Shown piece by piece: positions 1 to 9,568 of a DNA stretch of 15,946 nt; position 1 is the stretch's first letter; each line of letters opens with the position of its first letter. The translations under genes were made by a program, and so were the position numbers. Origin of the DNA: Obelidium mucronatum (taxonomy: Eukaryota > Chytridiomycota > Chytridiomycetes > Chytridiales > Chytriomycetaceae); contig JAIVFH010000530.1 of the NCBI GenBank assembly GCA_025765595.1, positions 1-15,946 on the forward strand, read 5' to 3'. Below the pieces are notes generated by a model, which was not told where the DNA came from, searched no databases, and worked only from the letters and a program-made list of their open reading frames with translations.

Positions 1-1
1 T

Positions 2-1880
2 CCTCATGCTGGAGACTCTATTCAATATATAAACGGGCAAGAAGTGTACTTCTTTGTGAATGATAATTCCATACAACCAATGCAAGATCCTAGTCTATGT
101 TTGCAAGGTGACGAAAGCGGCGTTTCCCTGCACCTTGCCGTCCGATTGAGTCCCAGAAACTTTCAATGTTTTTAGAATGTGGTGCTTCTTCCTGTGCTCC
201 ACCAAATTGCTTCTGTGATCGTTCCAAAAAACTCAACAACTGTTTGTTCAGCAAAAGTCGTTGGATCGCCAAATCCTCTCGGCGCTTGCTGTGTTCCAGA
301 AACATGTAAAAGTTTTGGACTTATTCAAGGGAAATATCACGGTCACGGAGAACTGTGGAACTGATCTCTCCTGTGCATGTCCGTATGGTGGTCAGACACT
401 TGATCCAGCTACCAAGTCTGTACCTGTACCAATAAGTTTACATGCAGCTCTCTGGGTTTGATCGAAGGGTCCGATTTAAACCAAGCTGATAATTGTGGAG
501 GAACCATGCCATGTTCTTGCCCAGACGACAAGTATCTTGACAAAGGAGTTTGTAAGTTAAAGTGCGTGCCACTGAAAAGTATCCCGAAGATGGTATGGAT
601 TGTGGATATGTGGATGACCAGTGTGGGGCATCGGTTCAGTTTGGAACCTGTACCGTTCCTGGCCAAGTTTGTGGCGCATTCAAGCAAAATGTTTGCGGCA
701 CACCTATTAAAGACGAAGATTACGCTCAATTGGCTGGGGCTGGAGTTGTGAGCCTTTCAATTCCATGTGCGACAACTTGTGTTTCGAAAGTAAGTTCGTC
801 AATATGCAAACCTTGCAGACACTTAACTTGATATTAGATTACAGGATTTACTGACCTTCAATCTTCTGTGTCAACTGAGTCACTTCAAAAAGTATGCGAT
901 GACATCAAGAGCTTGGATGTCTTTTCTTCGTGCGTAACCCCGCTTTGTGCTTCGGCTACCGCTGAAAAGAAAAGAATTGACGATTTTGTGAGTGTTGTGC
1001 CCACCTTTTTGCTTATTTCTTTTAAAATGATCAAAAAAAGATTGCGTCTCTCAAATCAACATGTGCAGCATTTTTGCTTCCCGTGCCCAAGGTCGAATCC
1101 TTTTCAGGGGCGGCAAAAACGTTGGCATTTGCCGGAACAGCAGAAGCTCGACCAATCACCTCGATTTCCATTTCAACTGATGCTGGAAAGACATTTGTTG
1201 ACGCCACTCTCGTAAGCTCCAGACGTGCTGTTGAAATGTCTTTTGTCGTTCCTTCCTTTGAGTTCAAAGCTTGTAAAATCGAAATGTTGGTCAAATACGC
1301 GACGTGTCAAGGAACACTGGATCACGACAGGCAATGTTCCGGAACTTTGTCATACCGCCAAAAAACAATACAGCTGAATGGAAAAGACTTTCCAGACTCG
1401 GGATGGCCGTTGAAAAAGTGTTTGAATGGGTTGAACTGTGGTACTGCGGATGATGGATGTTCTGGAACGATTACTTGTGGGAAATGCAATGATGGTTTTG
1501 AGTGTTTGAGCAACGTTTGCAAAGAAACCACCACTACCACCACGACTACTACCACTACTACTACCACTACCACTACCACTACTACTACTGCTATTATTTC
1601 TACTTCCACTTCTACTTCTACGACAACTCCAGCAACTACAACTACATCTACAGTAGTTCCTGCAAATTACAAGTCAGCTGACATTGGCGTTGCTTCCGAT
1701 AAAAATGAATATGTACCTGACACGAAACCAGAGGAGAAAAAGACGTCGACAACTCCAGCAGCGGATGTTGTTGGAAATACCAAGAATAACAATTTGTATG
1801 TGAGTGGATCCACGAGAAACACTCTGATGATTGGTGGGCTGGTTGGACTCTTTATGGCATATTTGACGTGGCTTGTTTAA
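2..1880 (+). CDS. Cys-rich, Thr-rich, C-terminally anchored surface protein (5' partial, frame breaks)
   Basis: The 5' end is cut by the window edge. The model is exon 2-789, intron 790-837, exon 838-987, intron 988-1040, exon 1041-1880; both introns are phase 0 with GTAAGT and GTGAGT donors. The product has repeated cysteine modules of the type NCG...C.CP and (D/N)CG..D(D)xCG....C near 175, 351, 491, 598 and 1434. Then follow a 21-residue Thr run, a Ser/Thr-rich stretch and a hydrophobic C-terminus (about 1825-1877) typical of a GPI-attachment signal or a single membrane anchor. This architecture suggests a secreted, O-glycosylated cell-surface protein; no enzymatic domain is recognised. The reading frame changes about five times before 570 (near 173, 250, 330, 417 and 560), and two homologous 46-codon units beginning at 302 and 440 show where the frame slips. 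From about 570 to the stop the gene is clean. The breaks may be assembly indels or decay. I do not recognise a named family. Confidence 0.7.
1527..1589 (+). repeat. ACC/ACT triplet tract encoding 21 threonines
   Basis: Twenty-one consecutive threonine codons, almost all ACC or ACT with one ACG, lie inside the surface-protein gene, followed by further Ser/Thr codons to about 1655. This is a coding microsatellite. It probably forms an extended, O-glycosylated stalk between the last cysteine module and the C-terminal anchor. Mixing of synonymous codons argues that the tract is kept for its protein sequence rather than being a fresh slippage product. Confidence 0.9.
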
Positions 1881-1890
1881 TTCGTTGTTC

Positions 1891-1914
1891 TTTTTTTTTT
1901 TTTTTTTTTTTTTT
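1891..1914 (+). repeat. T24 homopolymer just after the surface-protein stop codon
   Basis: Twenty-four consecutive T begin ten bases after the stop of the upstream gene. The following spacer to 2019 is AT-rich and T-rich with no open frame of note. The tract may belong to the 3' UTR or be a nucleosome-free spacer element. Its exact length is probably uncertain in the assembly. Confidence 0.8.
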
Positions 1915-2019
1915 CAACACAAATCATCACTTTCTATTATTCCTTTTATCTTCTTTTCCTTCTTTCAATTATTTTATTTTTTATATATTTTTGATTTATA
2001 TATAAAACAAGAAAAACAT

Positions 2020-3146
2020 ATGAACCCAACACTCGAAGACGTGTTCAAACTCTTGTCGACTGTCGCTAATACTCAGAAGCAAAGGCAGACCCAGATTCAG
2101 GAATAATCATTCGCTCTTGAGCGGGTCAACAAGCAGCTCATGAGCCAGCAACTTGACATGATTCAACAAATTACTCAAAACACACTTCGAATCATGAATC
2201 CTACCAAGCGACACTACACTCGTCTCATTCAGTTTCCACAAGAAGTTATGGTGAAGATCTTAAGCTTGATCCACCCTTATCGCGTTGTTTGGTACCGTCT
2301 GCTCGCCAGAGCTTTCAACGAATGCCTGACGTCAAAGTTCTTTGCGCTCGCGAAGCTGAAGACATGTGCCCCGGAGTTTTTATTACACTCAAAGGACGAT
2401 AGGCCTTCTGTTCCAGCCTCCGCAGCTCTGTTTAAATGACAAGACTTTGGTGTCCCTCGAATCCCTTTCCTATAATTCCCAACATTTCGTTTTCCAAGGC
2501 TCTCTTGGCGTTTCTGCATCTCGAGGCCGTAACTCTGGACGCTCCAATGATTGAGAGTGAGATACAATCTGAAATCGGCCAGATAAAATCAATTCAATCT
2601 TTATTACTCACGAATTGCGGTTTAATTAGTTCTTTGCCGTCAGGACTTGGGCGGGAGCTTAATCGATTGGTGGACTTGACATTGAACAATAATAAGATTA
2701 CAGGGCCTATCCCACCTGAGCTGCAAAATTGCCGCGAATTAAAGTCCCTCAAGTTTGAAAAGTAATAATCTGACTGGAGAGATTCCAAAGTTTTTGGGGG
2801 GCCATCTTGTCAAACTTGAGGAAGTTGATGTTGGGTGAGAACCAATTAGAAGGAGAGATCCCAGCCGAGATTGGTCTCTTGCCAAACTTGAGTCTTCTGG
2901 GGGGGTTGGAGAACAATAAGTGGACTGGTTGTCTTCCGGTTGAGTTGGGGAATCTTTGCTCTGGAGACGCGGTTTACTTTCAAAATAAGCGGCTTGGTTC
3001 CGGCTGAGTTGGGAACGCTCCCGTTATTGAATGAGCTTGAGTTGTTGGGGAATCAAGAGTTGCCCGACAGGCCTCTGCCCCAAACGATCCTTGATTTGAT
3101 TGGACGTGCGGGGCTTTGCGATTTGGATCCAAGAATCTTTGAGTGA
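2020..3146 (+). pseudogene. Leucine-rich-repeat protein with F-box-like N-terminus, frame disrupted
   Basis: Starting at ATG 2020, one frame runs to 2439, interrupted by a single TAA at 2104-2106. It encodes a Gln-rich helical segment and then an F-box-like stretch (FPQEVMVKILSLIHPYRVV, about 2233-2290). The coding sense moves to another frame near 2436, again near 2760, near 2800 and near 3000. These segments encode plant-type LRRs of the LxxLxLxxNxLxGxIPxELGxL kind, about six units, ending at TGA 3144-3146. LRR proteins of this type bind protein partners, and an F-box would connect to an SCF ubiquitin ligase. The protein-level repeat continues smoothly across each break, so the breaks are single-base indels, several beside G or A runs. 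Either this is a young pseudogene or the assembly has errors. An alternative start is ATG 2140, which would put the TAA in the leader. Confidence 0.65.
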
Positions 3147-3382
3147 GGTTTAAAGACATTTTGGCGTGGAGTTATTAGTGCCTTCTGTTTTCTTTCAATA
3201 ACTATTATCATCTCGGCAAAATAATTTTTTTTATTACCAGTTCTCTGTTTGTGGGTAGTCGTACAAGTTTCTCTTTTAGAGTTAATCAGCTCTTTTAGGC
3301 TGCATTTCGCGATCTCATTCCACAGTGCAGTAAGAAATACAGAGAGATAAACTATATATGGAGAAAAAAAATAAGTTAGAAA
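3147..3382 (+). promoter_or_regulatory. Intergenic spacer with probable SF3A1 promoter
   Basis: This 236-base spacer lies between the LRR stop and the SF3A1 start codon and contains no supported gene. It is AT-rich. A TATA-like run sits at 3353-3359, about 24 bases before the ATG, followed by an A-rich leader (3361-3382). That distance is short for a classical TATA box, so the assignment of the element is weak. The spacer must nevertheless hold the SF3A1 promoter, because the gene upstream ends at 3146 in the same orientation. Confidence 0.35.
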
Positions 3383-6124
3383 ATGGAAGACCCAGAAGTA
3401 AAAGAGATTATCCCCCCTCCAGGCATCCGCGAAATCGCCGACAAAACAGCGCGTTTCATTGCAAAAAGTGCGAATGGATTACAATTCGAAGAGCGATTGC
3501 GTGAACAAAACAGGACGGATCCCAAGTTTGGCTTTCTGAACCAGCTCGATCCATACCACAGGTTCTTTTTTTTTCATTCTCCCCTCTAAATGCATCCTTA
3601 TTTGGTCCGAGAGCGGGGCGACTAATTGGTGATGTTACTCTAGATACTACAAGAACCGAGTTAAGGAGTTTGCATTGAACCCAACTGCGCAAGGTTTGGT
3701 GACGAAAACACAGTCTCCTCTCGCATAACACTGAATTGGGGGGTTGTCTTTCCTTCTAACTAGACAAAGCCAAGGAAGCGGCTTCAGCAGCAAGTGCTGG
3801 TGGTAGTGGAGCCCAGCAGATTGTCCCTGAACTGCCCAAAGAAGCACCAAAACCAGTCGTGAAAGAGTATGAATTCACATACGAAATGCCAGCCATCTCC
3901 GCCTCGGATTTGGATATCGTTAAGTTGACTGCACAGTTTGTTGCCAGAAACGGAAGGGCTTTCTTGACGCAGGTATATAAAAAAAAAAAACTCACTGAAC
4001 ACCCCCCAAACCGGCACTCCAACCTCTTTGAAGTCCAGTTTTTTTTTTAATTTGAATTTTTTTTTAGCTTGCCAGTCGCGAATCTAGAAACCCACAATTC
4101 GACTTTCTGCGTCAAAACCATTCCCTGCATTCACTCTTCAACACCTACGTTGCCCAATACACCAAAGTCCTGATGCCCATCAAATCACAAACCCAACTCC
4201 TCCACGATCACGTTGCGTCCAAACAACCGCTCCTCCAACTCGCTGAACAACGCGCCGAATACCGCGCACATGCGAAAAAACTGGCGCAGGAGCGAGACGC
4301 GGAAGCCGAGGCTGAGAAACGGGCGTTCCAGGAAATTGATTGGCATGACTTTGTAGTTGTGGATACGATTGAATTTGTGGAAGGCGATGATGATGGAGAT
4401 GGGACTGAATTTGCGCTGCCGATATCGATTGCGGAGTTGAAGGGGTTGAGTTTGGTTGAAAAGAGTCAGTTGGTGGCTTCGGCGACTGCGCCGAGTGCTG
4501 CTGCTGTCTCGGCTGCTTCGTTGCCGCCAAAACCAACGGGAGTCTTTCCACCGCCTCCGTCGTCGCGCTTTAACCTTGCGCCGCCACCGCCAGCTGCTGC
4601 TGATGATGATAATGATGACGATCAAGAAATGGATATGGATGATGATGATGAAGAGCAGACAGTCTCCAAACCCACAACAGCTCCTGTCATTCCTCGCATG
4701 ATTCCAACCACGACCAATAAGGACATTAAAATCCGAGCCAACTATAACCCCAAAGTTGGAAAATCAGGGGGTAGTAGTAACGAACCCACACAACTTTGTC
4801 CACGATGTGGACAAGCCGTCAAAGTCTCTGAAATGGCTGAGCACATGCGTATCGAACTCTTGGATCCGAAATGGAGTCAACAGAAGCAAGCGGCTGATGC
4901 GAAAAAGAGAGACACCAACTTGAACCAAGTCGATGTAGCCAAGAACTTGACCAAATTGTCTGATTATCGTACGGATATTTTCGGAAGCGGTGATGAGATT
5001 TCTTTGGCTAGGAAAGTGGCTGAGGAGGAAGCCAAGGCAGCCAAAGAAAAGGTTGTTTGGGATGGGCATTCTACTTCCATTGGGGCTACGACTCAGAAGG
5101 TGCAATTGGCTGCCTTGGATGCTCAGTATGAGAGTATGATGAATCCGCAACCTATTGTGCCAGAGGCTTCCAAAGTTGGACCTCAATTGCCAGTTAAGAT
5201 TTATATTTATATCGTAGGACTATTCTAAACTTATCGGCTGAAAAACAAAATAGGGTCAACAACGGCCGGTTGTGCCATCATATGTTCCTGGAGCAGCTCT
5301 TCCTCCAAGACCGATGGGTATGCCGCAAGCGCCTTCCTTTGCTGGCCCACCTGGAACAATGATTCCACCGCCAGGTCTAGCACCTCCAGGACTAGCTCCA
5401 CCTCCGGGATTGGCGCCGCCTCCTGGATTAGCGCCACCTCCTGGATTAGCACCACCTCCTGGAATTCCTGTCATGCCAGGAATGCCAGGAATGCCAGGAA
5501 TGCCAGGAATTTCTACAGCCGCCATACCTCCACCAGCGGCTTTCCCGATGGGGATCCCACCGCCACCACCTGGAGGGTCGGCTTATCCACCAAATGTGTC
5601 GTCGGCCTACCCCCCTCCTCCCGGAGGAGCTCCACCCCCTCCACCACCTGGAGCACCTCCAGGTGCTCCCCCTGGAGGTCCACCTCCACCTCCACCCGGT
5701 CGTCCTCGAGATGATGACTTGGAAGGACACGATGCGAAACGCGCCAAAATTGACGGCGAATCGCAATTAATTCCAGAAGCCGCGTTTATAGCTTCGAATC
5801 CGGTATGTCGACTTAAAAGAAAATATAAGTCATCTTTCAAGCTTTAAAAGAAGACAAAACAAAAAATATTAGCATCCAATCAAACTTCAAATTCACGACC
5901 CCAACAATCAAACGCACACGCTTCCAGATCTACCTATACAAACAACAGTTTCGCAACTGAAGGATCAAATTGCGGCGCTTGTTCCAGGATTCCCAGCTGG
6001 AAAGCAGAAGCTCGCGACAATGGCAGGAACATTCCTGAAGAACACCGAGACACTGGGGTATTACAATTTCAAGAATGGGGAAGTGTTGAGTTTGAAGATG
6101 CAGACGAGAGGTGGACGAAAGTGA
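3383..6124 (+). CDS. SF3A1: Splicing factor 3A subunit 1 (SF3A1/PRP21), complete, six exons
   Basis: Subunit of the SF3a complex of U2 snRNP, needed for branch-site recognition in the nucleus. Exons: 3383-3561, 3644-3693, 3764-3972, 4068-5192, 5254-5802, 5873-6124; all junctions are in phase and give 787 aa, close to animal SF3A1 (about 790). Visible parts in order: SURP1 (about 15-68, with DPYHRYYKNRV), SURP2 (about 120-180, with NPQFDFLRQNHSLHSLFNTY), an acidic run (about 322-343), the PRP21-like core with CPRCG at 390 and HMRIELLDPKW at 404, a proline/glycine-rich segment (about 522-690) and a C-terminal ubiquitin-like domain (about 705-780) ending in RGGRK. In the human protein the ubiquitin-like domain and RGG/Lys tail bind U1 snRNA stem-loop 4. 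The fourth intron could also use a donor at 5214 in the same phase. The start is the first ATG, immediately before the conserved PPPGIREIADK stretch. Confidence 0.95.
5368..5469 (+). repeat. Coding minisatellite PPPGLA (15-18 bp units)
   Basis: Within exon 5 of SF3A1, two 15-base units are followed by four 18-base units (5398-5415, 5416-5433, 5434-5451, 5452-5469). They encode PPGLA/PPPGLA repeats, the last one diverging to PPPGIP. Two adjacent units differ at only a few bases, suggesting recent unit duplication. The segment is part of the proline-rich linker before the ubiquitin-like domain and probably varies in length between strains. Confidence 0.85.
5473..5508 (+). repeat. Four tandem copies of a 9-bp unit (Met-Pro-Gly)
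   Basis: The 9-base unit ATGCCAGGA occurs four times without change, encoding four Met-Pro-Gly triplets in the SF3A1 proline-rich linker. Perfect identity of the units points to recent slippage. It directly follows the 18-base PPPGLA repeats. Confidence 0.9.
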
Positions 6125-6176
6125 ATACAAGTGTTTGGTGGTGGAATTGTCTAATAATTTTTATGTGTTAAAATAC

Positions 6177-6705
6177 ATGAGCCACACGGCCACGCTCACG
6201 CTGGGGTTCATCAGCAGCTACTGCGCGATCGCGAACCTGACGCGCCGCGGGTCGCTGGTGACGAACTTCGACGAGGCGCCGCTCGGGCCGGGCGCCAGCG
6301 ATGTGGCGGGGTTCGTGTTCTACAACGACTTGGCGGCGCAGCTCGCGGTCGACGCCGCCAACAACTCGAGCGCGCTGCTGCGCGGCGTCGCGGTGCGCAT
6401 CAAGCGCTTCTCGGACTGCGGGCCGCACGCCCAGCCAGCGTACTCCGGCCGCAGCGGCGCGTTCGCCGCCGCCGTCATGGCGCCGGACATTGCCGAAAAC
6501 CACGCTGACGTCGTCGCCCTGGTCGCCAATCAGTGGAGCGCAACGGCGCGCGTGTCGGCGCAGATGCTGTCGCTGCACAAGGTTCGGCGACTTTTTTTTT
6601 GCTTTTTGTTTTTCATCGCTCGGCGCAGATTCCCTTCTGCTCCGCCGTGTCGGCGTCGCCCGTGCTCGGAAACAAACACAACTACCCGTATCTGTGGCGC
6701 ATGCA
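6177..6705 (+). other. GC-rich tract covering the 5' exons of the GPCR gene
   Basis: Base composition jumps at the GPCR start codon. Hand counts of 60-base lines give 65% GC (6181-6240), 80% (6241-6300), 70% (6361-6420) and 80% (6421-6480), against 40% at 6721-6780 and 37% at 7021-7080. Third codon positions in exon 1 are almost all G or C. The high GC continues across the first intron's edges into exon 2 and fades from about 6670 to 6710, inside a single protein domain. The encoded ligand-binding domain continues without interruption across this change. Confidence 0.85.
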
Positions 6706-9568
6706 GCCATCAGGAGGTATACATTGTATTCATTTGAAAACCAAGTAGTCATCGAGATGACGACCAATACTAGCTGTCGGTGACTACTTTCTTAAACTAC
6801 TTGAGGCTTGGGGAGTCAGAAGGGTTGCCGTGGTTGTCCAAAGTGACGATAACATGAGCTTCAATTGTGAGGGCTTTCTTTATTCTTGGCATACAACTAC
6901 TGATGGGGCTCTTCATTGCCAGATGCCTTATCGGTTGCTTCTTCATTCGCTCTTAATGACAGAATTCAAATTGTTTCAACAATTCGAGGAATCACAAATC
7001 CAAACAAGGGATACTTGGACGACATGGTCACAAATCTCAAAATCAATGACCCACGATATATAATTATTCTAGGCCAGTCTCGATTCGTTTCCACAATCTT
7101 GTATGGATTCGGGAAAAGAGGCATTGTTGGTGGCGACAGATATGTATACCTGACAGCAAGTACTCCTCAGTACTATGGAGATCCAATCAAAGGTTTGCAT
7201 ACGATAAAAAAAAGGCGATGATGATTGCATGGCTATTTTAGTTTTCAAGATACTCATTCCTCTCTCTCTTTCTCAATAGACTTTGGCGTGGACTACTTTT
7301 ATTATCTTCAAGGCACTATTTTGCTTTTGCCGAAACCTGCAAACACTGATACAGACTTGTTTAAATCTGTCAATAAGAAGCTGAATGAGATGACTGGGGT
7401 GGAAATTACGTTGGTTTTTCTCTATTTTTTTTTTCTTCCTGCCGTTGAAGACAGTACGGTTACCATGTTGTACTGAACCTTTTGATCTACAGTCCCAGTG
7501 ACTTTATCTTCTCTTTTTGGTTGCAATGCTCATATGATTGCACAATGATGATGTTATTAGGTCTCGATCGCGTATGTATTTATTTTTTTTTACTTCAATA
7601 ATTTATTTACATTTAAGTACTGGGTTAGCAAATGAAAGCCCAAAACGCATCTGCATCCAGTCTGGCAACACGAGAATTCACAAGTAAATTAAATTACACT
7701 TCCTTCTTGAATCTTGGATATTCTGGAATAATTGATGATCCTGTTGTACTTGACCCAAATGGAAATTTGGCAACGTGAGAGAGAGAGAGGCATCGCATCA
7801 GCCCCTTAAAATAACCTCATTTTCCCCCCATTTCTTCAAAGTCCATTGCAATCTCTTTATTTTACTGGAGACTATTTCGAAGCTGTTCCGTTTGGCCAAA
7901 CAGACGCAATTCCAACAAAGTACTGGATGTACAATAATTCACATCCAGTATTTCATGGAGGTGACTTAAACTGCAGACACCGTTGATAATTAAATTGTTT
8001 GCTTTTTTTTTCAGGCTCTATTGTTCCGCCTTCGGACGGGTCTATTTCACTGAGTCTAGTAAGCTATTCTCTTAAGACTCAACAGGGACAAATCATAGTC
8101 GCACTATCATCAATCGGATTCATACTATCAGCGTTATCCGCTGGGTTATTAATTCATTTCCGAAATCGAGAAGCGATTCGATCGAGTGGTTCAATCGTGT
8201 ACTCCGGACAAATCATTCTTGGATGCATCATTGGATATACCTCTCTGTTATGGAATCTAGGAGCCATGAATCGTGTTTCATGTTCTTTCAGTATAGCTGG
8301 GACTGCCATTGCGTTTGGAATGTGTGTCAGTGCTATTATATTCCGGAATATTCAGGTTTTGCATATTTTCAAGTTGCAATCCAAATGGAAAAAGGAAGAT
8401 GCATTGTTTTATGGCCGGATATATATTATGGGTGATTTCCTTGTAGTTGCGTTTGATATTGTGAGTTTCCCTTTTTTTTTCGTTTTTGTTTTTTTTTATA
8501 TCGCACACAACAAACCGCTTCTCATTAACGTTACTTCCAATAAGCGACACAGACTCTTGTTATTCTCGCTCTATTATTCTCAGATGTTAATACAAAAGAA
8601 TATATCATCGGAACAAACATTAGCGCGCAATGTTATGTGATTCCCAGCAAATCCATTCTATCCCGCGCTCTATTCGACACAGCAATCATGTTCAACGGAC
8701 TCTTAATAACAGCAATCCCAATAATAATCTGGCAATCCGCCAAACACGTACACAGACGAGAATACAATGACTCAACCGCCTTGATTTTCATGCTCCTCAT
8801 CATCACAGTGATTCTATCCGTCCTCATCATCATCTCCAAAGAAATAAACGAGTATTCGAGGTTCAAGGAACTGCTCTGTATCTGGGTCATGTATACAGTT
8901 GTGTTGAGTGTGTTGGTGGTGGGGAGAGTGATTACGGCCATGGTGGAGGCGTTGGAGGAGGTCAAGGTGGATAATGGTGCAGCAACAATTATCAAGAGTT
9001 CTGTGGCGAGGTCTTCATCTGTAAGGGAGGAGGAGCGGGTACCGAAAAGAGAGTCGGAGACGAGAGTTGAGTCTGTTACGTGTCAGCAAATATGCAAGTC
9101 TGCATATCATCTGAAACCTTTGATTCAGGTGACTCGATTGAATTTTTTTTTTTAAACTCACAACTTCGACGCCCGCTAAAAAAATAATTGGGGGGGATGT
9201 TTTTTTTTTTTTTTTCGAAACAGAAAGATCAATTTTGTGTGCTTCAACAAAGGAGATATTACTCCTTTTGCTATTGGTGTGTGTGGTGCCATTCCTCTAC
9301 GTGGAAGCCTTGTTCTATTGACCTGCATACCTTGAACCATGCCCATCGTTGTCGTTCTTGGATTTCAATTGATTCCCGAATGAATAGTGTTTGTATCCCA
9401 CTTTCAAAAGAGTTGGTGTCCTTCTCTAGAATTGCGAATACTGTTCACGTGAATCAAACAAAAGAAAGCGGCAGTTGGGGAATTTTTCGTCGGAATCTGT
9501 TGCTGGTTTTGGAGTTTGAAGATGATGTTGTGGCGGAACAAGTGGAATCTCAAGTTACACAACATTGA
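6177..9568 (+). CDS. Class C (GABA-B-like) G-protein-coupled receptor, eleven exons
   Basis: A predicted plasma-membrane receptor with an extracellular bilobed ligand-binding domain (ANF_receptor / periplasmic-binding type I fold) and seven membrane helices. Exons: 6177-6581, 6629-6716, 6774-6866, 6923-7192, 7280-7413, 7455-7571, 7629-7774, 7842-7960, 8015-8460, 8553-9128, 9224-9568. All phases agree and give 912 aa. The ligand domain spans about residues 5-450 (start TLTLGFISSYC, then VRIKRFSDCG). Membrane helices lie near 483-505, 519-541, 546-567, 595-616, 645-666, 680-701 and 712-735. A cytosolic tail of about 175 residues follows. Ligand unknown; signalling through heterotrimeric G proteins is inferred from the family. 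No signal peptide precedes the ligand domain, and the ATG lies only 52 bases after the SF3A1 stop, so the true 5' end may differ. The first two exons are far more GC-rich than the rest. Confidence 0.8.

Noticed and set aside
1891..1914. T24 as the tail of a reverse-strand retroelement
   Set aside because: No element body, target-site duplication or reverse-transcriptase-like frame is visible beside it.
1997..2007. TATA box for the LRR gene
   Set aside because: The TATATATAAAA run ends 12 bases before ATG 2020, too close to direct initiation upstream of it; it would make sense only if translation starts at 2140.
4180..4625. Two overlapping minus-strand frames (123 and 146 codons) opposite SF3A1 exon 4
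   Set aside because: Shadows of a strongly supported coding exon; the products are low-complexity Arg/Ser-rich or His/Pro-rich artefacts of the acidic and alanine codons on the plus strand.
6168..6767. 199-codon open frame on the minus strand opposite the first GPCR exons
   Set aside because: It mirrors the GC-rich plus-strand exon, where stop codons are rare in every frame; its product is Arg/Ala-rich with no recognisable domain, and the plus strand encodes a clear ligand-binding domain.
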